DNA from: Aurantiochytrium sp. KH105
Taxonomy: Eukaryota > Sar > Bigyra > Thraustochytrida > Thraustochytriidae
NCBI GenBank assembly: GCA_003116975.1
Contig: BGKB01000016.1
Location: 127,127 to 191,126, forward strand
Length of the DNA stretch: 64,000 bases
Direction of reading: 5' to 3'
In this document: positions 56,614-64,000 of the stretch, piece by piece
Layout: the number at the start of each line of letters is the position of its first letter
Numbering within the stretch: position 1 is the stretch's first letter
The notes under the pieces: generated by a model
What the model was told of the DNA's origin: nothing
The model's database searches: none
Seen by the model: the letters and a program-made list of their open reading frames with translations, nothing else
Program-made: the position numbers and the translations under genes

Positions 56614-58566
56614 ATGATCTTGCAGATTTTCAATTCGATGGATTCTGCAAAAAATCGACATAGGCGTATCACAGTCATCTCCACCACGTATGACTTGATC
56701 AATGAAGCCTGTCAGGCGCCCCACGATCCTGAAGCAACCCTTCCTGGGCGCCTCAAGCACTTCATCGAGTTTGCCCTAAAGGTCTTCAAGGAAAACGATC
56801 TGAAGCCAATGGATACTTATACTCGGTCTCCTGCTGCGTATAGATTGAAAGAGTACCGTAACAGACAGGGGCCTCCGCCAATCGCGACGTCTCCGGAGGG
56901 CACAACGCGCAGCCCGTGGAACAAGGCGCGATCGATCTCAGCAACGCCCCAGAGCAAACGCAGTTCGAGCACGCTTAGTTCGAGCGCGACAAGCGTGACG
57001 TTGAACNNNNNNNNNNNNNNNNNNNNNNNNNNNNNNNNNNNNNNNNNNNNNNNNNNNNNNNNNNNNNNNNNNNNNNNNNNNNNNNNNNNNNNNNNNNNNN
57101 NNNNNNNNNNNNNNNNNNNNNNNNNNNNNNNNNNNNNNNNNNNNNNNNNNNNNNNNNNNNNNNNNNNNNNNNNNNNNNNNTACCGGCATATTTCGATACG
57201 ACTCTTCGATTCGAGTACTGAAAGTATGCTGCGGAAGCAGTTCACTATCGTGCAGTGGATAAGTGCAGTGGTCGGGGATGAGACCCTAGGCCTCGACACC
57301 AGCTTTAGCCAGCGACGAAACGCTGCTTACGCCTTCTCTCTGCTCGTCGGCAACAGGTCACGATTGATCTTGGACGCTGAGGTCGTTAGCAAGTCTGAGT
57401 TAGATATCCGAAGCTCAAATCAAATGGAGGCCGTGGCTTGTAAAGCCATGATCGACCGTGCGAAGGATGCCATGATCAAAGATTGCAATCGCGGCGAGAC
57501 GTTTCCTCTGATTCGTGCGTTCTGTAACGATCAGAACGATGAGGTGACCTTGTTATTGGAAGCAGCAGTCCACGAACTCAATATGAAAAATTCAATCGAT
57601 GCCACTGTAGCGGATGTGAAGATAGACGAGACAGGTTTCGGCCCACCACAGGTTGAGCTTTGCTTCATTGATGAACCGGCACAGAATTCACGGACAAGCG
57701 TCTCCCTCAAAATAGACCACGTGATTGGACGATTCAATAACAAGGAACAAAGGTTCGAGCCTTTCAGGCCGTTCATGAAGCTCGCGGTCGGTGATAAAGT
57801 CAGAATATTGACAAGGTTAGACGATGTGATATATCACGGGCACGACCTCTGGCACAAGGGCAAGAAACTTCGTGATCTTCTCATTGAATACCTTGTCAAA
57901 TCTGGAGCCGCCAAGGATGACATTATGAATGCTCGCAGTCTCGTCTCACACGTCGAAAGCGCCCTCCGCGACGCTGCAACACACAATGATGGTTCCTACG
58001 CGTCGATTTATGAGATGTGGCACGCTTTGGAAGATGACCTACGCAGCAGCAAAAAATACTCTTTCGGGCTACGAGAGAAAGCTGTGCAATGGCTATTTTA
58101 CGGATTCGGAAAGCGCAAGGGAGCTTACATACCCGAACATGTCTTATTCAAGTTTGTGGTCGCCGAGTGCAACACCAGCGTGAATGAGGCAATCAACGCG
58201 GTAATCCACATGAATCTTCCGAAGCAGCGATTCATGGCTGCCACCTACTGTAGTCGCGTCCACTATGAGCTCATGATGAAGAACGCTCGAGCGATACGGG
58301 CGTGGGGTGTATTCAAGCCAGATTTTTCAGGGCTTGTTTCTCCGGATATGTTCGCAAAGTGGCTGCAGTCCGGCTCGCGCAGAAGCGTAGTCGAACGAGC
58401 AAGACTTCAGAATATCTATGATTGCTTCAGCAGCATTGAAGCCAAGGACTGGCCACCGGCCTCAGAATTGCAACAATCACTATGCGAAAGGAGCATTCAA
58501 GAGGAGCTTGACGAGCCGTTCGATATCGGCTCATGGTGCGAGGAGGATCGTAACTCTTTGCAATAA
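56614..58566 (+). CDS. Unrecognised element-encoded protein A (interrupted by gap)
   Basis: Nominally 650 aa from the ATG at 56614, but 58 codons are Ns (57007-57180), so frame continuity across the gap depends on the gap size being right. Residues before the gap are basic and Ser-rich (SKRSSSTLSSSATSV). After the gap the protein is globular and mixed alpha/beta, for example FPLIRAFCNDQNDEVTLLLE, VELCFIDEPAQNSRTSVSLK, KLAVGDKVRILTRLDDVIYH, LREKAVQWLFYGFGKRKGAY and AWGVFKPDFSGLVSPDMFAK. There are no repeats, membrane helices or zinc-binding clusters, and no DDE, tyrosine-recombinase or RNase H pattern that I can identify. It lies inside the TIR element, convergent with gene B (182 bp between stops). 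Function unknown; it may be a transposase or cargo. Confidence 0.6.
   Translation: MILQIFNSMDSAKNRHRRITVISTTYDLINEACQAPHDPEATLPGRLKHFIEFALKVFKENDLKPMDTYTRSPAAYRLKEYRNRQGPPPIATSPEGTTRSPWNKARSISATPQSKRSSSTLSSSATSVTLNXXXXXXXXXXXXXXXXXXXXXXXXXXXXXXXXXXXXXXXXXXXXXXXXXXXXXXXXXXYRHISIRLFDSSTESMLRKQFTIVQWISAVVGDETLGLDTSFSQRRNAAYAFSLLVGNRSRLILDAEVVSKSELDIRSSNQMEAVACKAMIDRAKDAMIKDCNRGETFPLIRAFCNDQNDEVTLLLEAAVHELNMKNSIDATVADVKIDETGFGPPQVELCFIDEPAQNSRTSVSLKIDHVIGRFNNKEQRFEPFRPFMKLAVGDKVRILTRLDDVIYHGHDLWHKGKKLRDLLIEYLVKSGAAKDDIMNARSLVSHVESALRDAATHNDGSYASIYEMWHALEDDLRSSKKYSFGLREKAVQWLFYGFGKRKGAYIPEHVLFKFVVAECNTSVNEAINAVIHMNLPKQRFMAATYCSRVHYELMMKNARAIRAWGVFKPDFSGLVSPDMFAKWLQSGSRRSVVERARLQNIYDCFSSIEAKDWPPASELQQSLCERSIQEELDEPFDIGSWCEEDRNSLQ
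57007..57180. other. Assembly gap (174 N)
   Basis: Run of 174 Ns inside gene A of the TIR element. It suggests a repeat or low-coverage stretch that the assembler could not bridge. Confidence 0.99.
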
Positions 58567-58747
58567 GTCAGTTTGAGATAAATCTAGTTGCTCTTGGACC
58601 CGCTCATGCGTTGCTGGAAGTGAGTGTGGAGCTTTGAATTGAAGTATTGCCTAGAATGTGCCTATCATTATTATTTGCGCCCAAGGTCATGAAACATGAA
58701 CAACACCATTCTTCGATAATATGAGCTGGGAAAATCGATCATTAAGA

Positions 58748-60901
58748 CTACTCAGGAAGCACATTGCGATCATCCGTTGTCGTTTCACTCTGGTTGACAG
58801 TCGATGTCTTCTTTAGCCTGAAGCCTGTGACTGGTGGCCCGGGGTACCACATTCTGATTGCAAGCACGGCACAAATCGGGAGGCCGGATCGCATTCTGAA
58901 TCGTTTTTCTCTGGCGTACAAGACGTAAGCATTGTGCCGCTGAGACGCCCAAAGCGAGTAATACTTCTCCGTCGAACCGCCTGGTATCAAAGAAATAGGC
59001 CGATCATCGAAATGAGTGCTCGGCATTGTCATTTCCCCTGTTACGGGGCATGTCGCCTCGAGCTGATATGGCTCATCATCGCCGCTGGCGAGAGACGCAT
59101 CGTCATTGTCAGAGTGATGAGAATCATCATCGTCACCATCGAGCACCGCGCCGGTCACTTGGTAGTCGCCATACCCTTGCTGAACAGCACTATGCTTCTG
59201 CGCAGTAGTCTTCTTTCGTGCAACGCGACATTCTGCTATCATAGCAAAGGAGTAGGCCGGAACTTTACCCAAGGGAGGCGTCCGCAACAGAGGAAAGCAA
59301 GGGTTTTCCCCGCAAGAGGGGCATGAGTCTTTCTTCTTTGACATCTCCATTCGCCTTTTCCAAAGAACGCGACCATCTTGATTCGGATCCCGCCTGCCGG
59401 GAAGGAGAGGTCGCGCGGCCTTCAGGTAAAGACCAGTTTGCAGCACAATCGCAGGCTCGGGCGAGTCACTGTCGTGTTGCATGATTGCGAGGTGAAGAAA
59501 CCATGCGGCAAACCGACGACGTGCTGCTGGCGTACCACTTTGCCAGAAGCCGAGGTACTCACTCTTCTGAATTTCGGCTGCAGGGGCCTCAAAGCATGCT
59601 GCGACCTCCATCGCCTCGGTGAGAGAAGGCAGCACAATTCCACAACGGTTGCCTTCAGCGAAGCAGAGGCGGAGGCCATGAGCTTCGATGCCAGAACAGA
59701 CAGTGAGGAGCCAATCTGGATCTCCATGATACAACGTCTTCGCTGGGCCTCCGATGAAGTATTTCGCGAGGTCACCGAGCTGATCGAGTTCGGCGCGAGT
59801 GCAGAATTGTTTGGTGGTCTCAAGGAATCGATTTCCCGACAGCTTCTGCACGTCAGCAACGCGAGTCAGCGATAAGACCACCGCTTGCTCGATCCTACCT
59901 AGGCTTCCACAATCGGAGACGAGCTGCGGAAGCCTGGCCGAGTATGTAGCGTAGATTGCATGAAAACAAAACCTGAACGCCGTACTCTTAGGTACTGTGG
60001 GCAATGCAGACCGGGTCTGATGCAAGTAGAAGAAAATGCGCGAAAGACGACCCAACTTGGTGTTCGGCGTTTGAAAGTGAGGGAGGCCGAAAGCTTCGAG
60101 GATTTCTCTCAACTGATCGTCCCTCATAAGGGAAGACGCGCAATCTAAGATGAACTCACGAGACGAATGTTGATCCTCAGCTTTCGTCACAGCGTCGTGG
60201 AAGCTATGTCGAAACGTGTAGAGAAATCTCACCAGTGATGAAGCGAGATGTTTGACTTCCTCTTTACAGGTCACAAACTGCTGGTCAAGCGATGATTCAC
60301 GAATTGCTTCGATGACCTGATCTTCGGGATGGAACAAAACAACCAGCAAGATCATCCGTGCTGAAGCTTTGCGGCCAAGTCCCAGATCCTCTTCAAATAT
60401 TTTGGCAATCGTCAACCCCGTCAGCGACTGCAAGCGAGGCGATTTCAGCATCAAGCTCACAAGATCGTCAACGGCTGACCCCCAATTCGCTTTTGTAGAG
60501 GAGCAGTCAATTTCTGATCCACTCTCGTACACAATTTTGGCAGAGACTTGCATCCCTGGCTTGAAGGATGGGAAAATGAGACGTATGGGTAATTCAACCG
60601 GCGGATCGGACAACTGGCTCACGTTAGGTTGCGCCATGTCAGAGCCCGGTACTGGGGAGTCATTCTGAAACCCCAAGTGCGGCGTCAGTCCGCTTGCACC
60701 TGTAATGAGCCGCTCCGTGGGAGCTTGTTCATGTGGATCACTTGCAGGTTGAACCTCCTTGTCCGCATATTGCTCAAGACTTTTATAAACGTGCTCAAGG
60801 AAGGATAAAGCTCGCACTGGAGGAAATGCAGCTGCGATATTTTGTACGTGCAAAGGAGCGTGACGCACGCAAACCTGCAGATGGTCATAGTATTCGTTCA
60901 A
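58748..60901 (-). CDS. Unrecognised element-encoded protein B (5' end unresolved)
   Basis: Open frame of about 717 codons; its first codon is TTG, the first in-frame ATG is at 60637 (629 aa), and the sequence before that still looks coding (EYYDHLQVCVRHAPLHVQNI). A spliced or frameshifted 5' exon is therefore likely. The middle is helical (SLVRFLYTFRHSFHDAVTKA, LREILEAFGLPHFQ). Near the C-terminus is a Cys cluster SCPSCGENPCFPLLR and a second segment EATCPVTGEMTMPSTHFDDR, then an acidic stretch (DGDDDDSHHSDNDDASL) before IRMWYPGPPVTGFRLKK. The CxxCxxxxC cluster could bind zinc. I recognise no transposase family or catalytic triad. It is convergent with gene A within the same TIR element. Confidence 0.55.
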   Translation of the reverse strand: MNEYYDHLQVCVRHAPLHVQNIAAAFPPVRALSFLEHVYKSLEQYADKEVQPASDPHEQAPTERLITGASGLTPHLGFQNDSPVPGSDMAQPNVSQLSDPPVELPIRLIFPSFKPGMQVSAKIVYESGSEIDCSSTKANWGSAVDDLVSLMLKSPRLQSLTGLTIAKIFEEDLGLGRKASARMILLVVLFHPEDQVIEAIRESSLDQQFVTCKEEVKHLASSLVRFLYTFRHSFHDAVTKAEDQHSSREFILDCASSLMRDDQLREILEAFGLPHFQTPNTKLGRLSRIFFYLHQTRSALPTVPKSTAFRFCFHAIYATYSARLPQLVSDCGSLGRIEQAVVLSLTRVADVQKLSGNRFLETTKQFCTRAELDQLGDLAKYFIGGPAKTLYHGDPDWLLTVCSGIEAHGLRLCFAEGNRCGIVLPSLTEAMEVAACFEAPAAEIQKSEYLGFWQSGTPAARRRFAAWFLHLAIMQHDSDSPEPAIVLQTGLYLKAARPLLPGRRDPNQDGRVLWKRRMEMSKKKDSCPSCGENPCFPLLRTPPLGKVPAYSFAMIAECRVARKKTTAQKHSAVQQGYGDYQVTGAVLDGDDDDSHHSDNDDASLASGDDEPYQLEATCPVTGEMTMPSTHFDDRPISLIPGGSTEKYYSLWASQRHNAYVLYAREKRFRMRSGLPICAVLAIRMWYPGPPVTGFRLKKTSTVNQSETTTDDRNVLPE

Positions 60902-61175
60902 CGACGGAGCACGCCCACGCTTGTCGCAACATCTTGCTGTGTTGTCTCTTCCGGACTCTCAGTCTCAGCATGTTGCGCTGGCTCATCCTGGGTAGAGTCC
61001 ATCAGGCCACAAGCGCACACGTAGCGCACGCGCTCGTCGTAGCGCACGCCCTGTCGAGCGTGAACGCAATACTCTTCTGGTGCGGCCCTCCGCTCACGTC
61101 TCTTGTGGCTCAGATAGCCTTTGCTCACCTTGTTTATATGGGGAGGGGTGCCGACGAACTTCGGGCGAACGGAGG
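60898..61175 (-). other. Leader region and short open frame upstream of gene B
   Basis: A separate minus frame is open from about 61175 to 60898, overlapping gene B by 4 bp. Its only ATG opens MDSTQDEPAQHAETESPEE and it stops at GVLRR. A TATAAA sequence at about 61131-61136 and a consensus-like donor AAG|GTGAGC at about 61128 lie in this leader, and a CTGCAG| acceptor at about 60881 lies in the gene B frame. These suggest a promoter and a spliced 5' end, but no unique joining is proven. Confidence 0.35.
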
Positions 61176-61273
61176 ATTAGAAAAATTTAAGGTGGATCGA
61201 TTACTTTCATATTATCTGTAATTGGCTTATTTCTCCGGTCACCATACTAATGAGACTCGAGGTTTTCCCGGTT

Positions 61274-61298
61274 TGGTCGCGTTGAGGTCACGAGAGCT
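61274..61298. repeat. Right terminal inverted repeat of the 5-kb element
   Basis: 25 bp, exact reverse complement of 56279-56303; followed by TTAA at 61299-61302. Confidence 0.95.
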
Positions 61299-61302
61299 TT
61301 AA

Positions 61303-62029
61303 CGCTACGTAGGCCTATACCCCAGCCACCTGGTGCAGAAAAAATCATCACACCTGGCAGGCTGCTTCGGCGAGGTTACAGTGCGCGTGACATTGACGCA
61401 GAGACCACGAGGTCGAAGCGAAGCTCGTGCGCTGGCGCGCGCAGGCTCGTTGGTGTGTAGAAGGAGGGTCAAGCTTCGGCACAATGTAGACCTTGCCCCT
61501 GGGCCTTCGGTGGTCAGCTGCTGCGTATGCGGTCAGGTCATGGCTCTTTACATCAATGGAAGACCGGTAAGGTTCACGTGACGCGCATACCCAATTCCTT
61601 CCCATCTGTATACACCGAGGACTGCGTGTCTTGAAGGCAACAATCATGATGAGCGTCTCGAGACTCGGGTAGCATGTTTTTTGGTTGGGGCCAACTTTGC
61701 AAAGAGCAGCGTTTCTTTGGTAAACACAAAACAGTGACGATATTGCGATATCTCCGCCTGCGTCATCGAGAGAGGGCGTCGGGAGAGCACGGGATCGACT
61801 CACCGTCAGTCTTTCTTCAGAGACTATGCGCAAGTGTCGCTGCTGTTTCTGCTCATCAACAGCACCAGTTGACCTGTCGAGTCGGTGTGGAGCGTCTCGC
61901 TCGCGTCTCAAACCGCACACTACGGCATGATGCAGCGACGTAAAACTGACGCCTTCGCAAATGACGATCAATCTTCTTCTTCCTTTTGGAGAGCAGATTA
62001 CGTCGGGACGAGCGTCGGCATGCCTTCCT
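61303..62029. other. Intergenic host sequence between the two elements
   Basis: About 730 bp without a supported gene. A 237-codon minus frame (61348-62061) crosses it, but its composition and lack of any motif make it unconvincing. Confidence 0.45.
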
Positions 62030-62309
62030 TGCGTGACGAGAAGCTGCATATCTTGATTCACCCGAACAAAACCTGATCGATCTACTTTGCTCTCATCATT
62101 TTCGGGTCGTCAAAAAGATGTCTTATGTGTCTCTTCGCATAACACAATGTCCACTGTCCTGTTCGCGTGCTTTCCTCATCTCGCGAAGCAAGTTGCACAT
62201 CTTGATATATCCGCACGACACCTGCTGGATCTGGTTTGCTCTCGTCATTTCCGAGGCGTCAAAGAGATGTCTTGCGTACTTTTTTTTAATTTCAGAAAAA
62301 TACAGATTG

Positions 62310-63480
62310 TAGGGTAAAACCTCCGATTAGCACATCACACCGATTTGCTACAGAATCGGCGCCCGAGAAATCGTATAGGAGTTAACTACTACTCACTAAG
62401 ACCATGTTGCAAATCAATGGTATTTTTAAATAGGCCATAAAATAAGCCAAATAAGCCGGCCAATACATTTGTATGAGAAAACGTGTATCAATGGATTCCT
62501 GGCGGTCGAAGGACATGTACGATCTCGAGCGACTTAAAGGCATCGAGGCTCAAGACAAGTCCCGTGAGGCTGCAATCAAGGCGAAGAAACAGAAGACGGT
62601 CAAACAATTCGTTGAAGAAGCAGGTGTCCGCGCTTTCCTACTCCAATAAGGATTTCTCGTTCGAGTTTGCGCGAGACGACAAGATTACAAAAACAAAACT
62701 CATTGAGGTCCTACAACTCGCAGGGAAACGTGTTTCGATTCAGCGGTCTCGGCAAGAGCTGCTGGAGCTTGTACGTTCCCTCTCTGCAAGCTCAGAGGAA
62801 CATGTCTCAGAAGAGGCGAGCTCATCACGCGAACCAAACCCTCCTCAGAACGCTGATGAAGTTCCAGCTGGAACGTCGGAGAGCGTTCCGGATACAATGG
62901 AAGAGGAGGATCTCGTGAAAGCGGCACTTTTTGCAAACGCTGCTCTTTCTGGGTACACAGGCGGCAAGCTAAACGTTGCCATTTGGTGAGCTCCTTGACC
63001 AAGATCAAACAATGGGATAAAAACCTTCCTTGGCAAGCCAAACGTGCACAACTTTTTCGCATGACCGTAGAGTTCATTCGATCACTCCCTGAGATCGCTA
63101 ATCCTGGCCTATGTCAGCTGGAATCGTCGCCACAAGCGAAATAGATAGTAACAATGTGTCTCGTAGAGAAAAGTAACACTAGACCAATTTCGGTAAAAGT
63201 AAACAAATATAAAACTAAGTATGTTACTAAAACCAGACTCAGAAGCATTGCGCAAAATCTGCGTGTGGAAATCATAGGTCGGTGGCTCCGTGGCGAGGAA
63301 AAATCTGAAAACTATAATTGATCTCAAGCAACACCAATCGACTGAGTTCGTTCACTGATCAAACTACGAGCTCTCCATGCTCGTTCGCACGCTCTACACG
63401 ACTCCTACAACCAAAAGTTGATTTTTGATCGAAAAATGATTTTTCTAACATTGATGTTGAAAATCGGAGGTTTTACCCTA
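62310..63480. mobile_element. 1.17-kb TIR element with TA target duplication (probably non-autonomous)
   Basis: Perfect 17-bp terminal inverted repeats (GGGTAAAACCTCCGATT) at 62312-62328 and 63462-63478 are each flanked by TA (62310-62311 and 63479-63480). TA duplications are typical of Tc1/mariner-type transposition. The interior is AT-rich and encodes only a broken ~170-codon reading frame, too short for a transposase. It inserted into a tandem repeat unit whose two halves can be recognised on either side, which gives an empty-site reference. Its TIRs differ from those of the 5-kb element. Confidence 0.8.
62491..62989 (+). pseudogene. Broken coding relic inside the 1.17-kb element
   Basis: From the ATG at 62491 one frame reads MDSWRSKDMYDLERLKGIEA and continues charged and helical to a TAA at 62647-62649. 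A second frame picks up at about the same place (SALSYSNKDFSFEFARDDKI, KLIEVLQLAGKRVSIQRSRQ) and continues to 62989. The pair looks like one protein split by a frameshift at about 62625-62648; no GT-AG intron that restores the frame is evident. No family recognised. Confidence 0.45.
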
Positions 63481-63747
63481 AAGTGTCCTGTCCGCATTCT
63501 TGACCCCATCTCGCGAAGAAAGTTGCACTCTTTAATTCTCGACTGAAAGATACATGCTAGATTGGCTTTGCTCTCATCATTCTCATCAGGCAGATGTCCC
63601 GAATTGCAGCTTGATTGTATGCTAAGTTATCTGCGTTCCATTCTTTGATTCGATCGAAAGGTACATACATTGCAGAACCATCATGTCGTCAAGCGGATTC
63701 CGGCATTCGCATCGCTTTTGCAATCTGGTTCTTGAAATCGCGTGAGT

Positions 63748-64000
63748 TTACAACGTTCTTTCCGCGTATGAGGCTTCCCTTCCTTCAGCGTCAACGAAGA
63801 GGAACTCCAGCATCCTTTTCTTGCCATCGCAGGTAGATTGGCCCGCCTCCTTCAATTCAGGCTCGCACCAACCTTTCTGAAGAACTTCGAGCCACACATC
63901 GTCGCGCGCGGGAACAAACTACCCGAGCCATGCACAGGCCTATCTCCCTCCAATGCTTTGGAGCAGAACAAGCAACGGTGGCGTTCGGGATGCAGATGAC
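63748..64000 (-). pseudogene. Frame-disrupted coding relic at the window edge
   Basis: On the minus strand, one frame entering from the window edge reads HRCLFCSKALEGDRPVHG, a zinc-finger-like Cys/His segment. About 80 bp further on, a different frame (63751-63918) takes over with WLEVLQKGWCEPELKEAG and KKRMLEFLFVDAEGREASYA before a stop at 63748. Both stretches look protein-like but no single frame joins them and there is no start, so this is probably a decayed gene or transposon ORF. Its upstream part lies outside the window. No family assigned. Confidence 0.35.

Larger units (their letters stand above)
56275..61302. mobile_element. 5.02-kb DNA transposon-like element, 25-bp TIRs, TTAA target duplication
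   Basis: Perfect 25-bp terminal inverted repeats at 56279-56303 and 61274-61298, beginning AGCTCTCGTGAC and ending CGCGACCA, are each flanked outward by TTAA (56275-56278 and 61299-61302). A second shared inverted motif, GATCCACCTTAA, lies inside each end (about 56348 and 61188). The interior is AT-richer than its surroundings and carries two convergent genes (56614-58566 plus, 58748-60901 minus). TTAA duplications are typical of piggyBac and of some Sola elements, but I cannot find piggyBac transposase signatures in either gene. The element also contains the assembly gap at 57007-57180, so its true length is uncertain. Confidence 0.88.
62030..63620. repeat. Diverged ~150-bp tandem repeat, split by an inserted element
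   Basis: Three related units share blocks such as (C/T)TGCA(T/C)ATCTTGAT, TTTGCTCTC(A/G)TCATT and AGATGTC: unit A about 62030-62175, unit B about 62176-62309 continuing at 63481-63511, unit C about 63512-63620. Unit B is interrupted by the 1.17-kb TIR element. The related block CTGTCC(T) GT(T/C)CGC also recurs on both sides of the insertion. Units are perhaps 70-80% identical by eye. Confidence 0.65.

Noticed and set aside
56275..61302. Assignment of the 5-kb element to piggyBac
   Set aside because: TTAA duplication fits, but the termini start AGCTC rather than the CCY usual for piggyBac, and neither protein shows the piggyBac transposase core. Left unassigned.
61348..62061. 237-codon minus-strand frame between the two elements
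   Set aside because: No recognisable motif, mixed composition, and it runs into the tandem repeat; not convincing as a gene.
62491..62660. 27-nt GT-AG intron at the frame switch in the 1.17-kb element
   Set aside because: A GTGTCC...AATAAG segment exists but its length is divisible by three, so removing it would not restore the second frame.
1..64000. CRISPR arrays, rRNA, tRNA or bacterial operons
   Set aside because: No spacer-repeat array, no rRNA or tRNA signature and no operon-like gene spacing was seen; the only regular repeats are micro/minisatellites and TIR elements.

Overview
Eukaryotic nuclear DNA from a compact, GC-rich microbial genome. Genes lie on both strands with short spacers and almost no introns; only one gene here clearly needs splicing. 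The content (gamma-SNAP, PEX11, SERINC, PHTF, DUS2, TBC RabGAP, SR splicing factor, NEK-type kinase) is plainly eukaryotic. Composition, near-absence of introns, large alanine/serine/proline-rich insertions and a thioredoxin reductase with an apicomplexan-style C-terminus suggest a SAR-clade protist. A thraustochytrid-like stramenopile is my best guess, but this is inference and no taxonomic search was possible.

Layout. 1-10 kb: partial AROM-derived shikimate-kinase protein, two tandem NadD-like adenylyltransferases, a SETD3/LSMT-type SET methyltransferase divergent from a spliced LarB-like gene, and a membrane-anchored sulfotransferase. 10-20 kb: a kinase/RCC1/CAP-Gly protein, then DUS2 divergent from cysteinyl-tRNA synthetase. 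19-28 kb: two coiled-coil proteins, an 8 x 16-bp minisatellite, a PDZ/polyproline/WH2 actin regulator and a thioredoxin reductase. 28-42 kb: a transporter-glycosyltransferase fusion, gamma-SNAP, a TcdA-DUF2470 fusion divergent from an apparently inactive aspartic protease, a TBC RabGAP and SERINC. 44-55 kb: an SR protein divergent from PHTF, a one-TM protein, PEX11 and an acidic PH-like protein.

55-64 kb is different: gene-poor, AT-richer and built from mobile DNA. A 5.02-kb element with perfect 25-bp terminal inverted repeats and TTAA target duplications (56275-61302) carries two convergent genes I cannot assign to any transposase family, one broken by a 174-N assembly gap. A second, 1.17-kb element with 17-bp inverted repeats and a TA duplication (62312-63478) sits inside a diverged ~150-bp tandem repeat. 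A frame-disrupted coding relic lies at the right edge.

The left 55 kb has no operon logic; neighbours are functionally unrelated housekeeping, trafficking and cytoskeletal genes, several as head-to-head pairs sharing a short promoter. The most unusual content is in protein architectures (split RCC1 propeller with CAP-Gly, transporter plus two sugar-enzyme domains, TcdA-DUF2470, PDZ-WH2 actin regulator) and in the two TIR elements. Starts given are ATG codons; several open frames extend further upstream only through GTG/TTG codons or non-homologous sequence.
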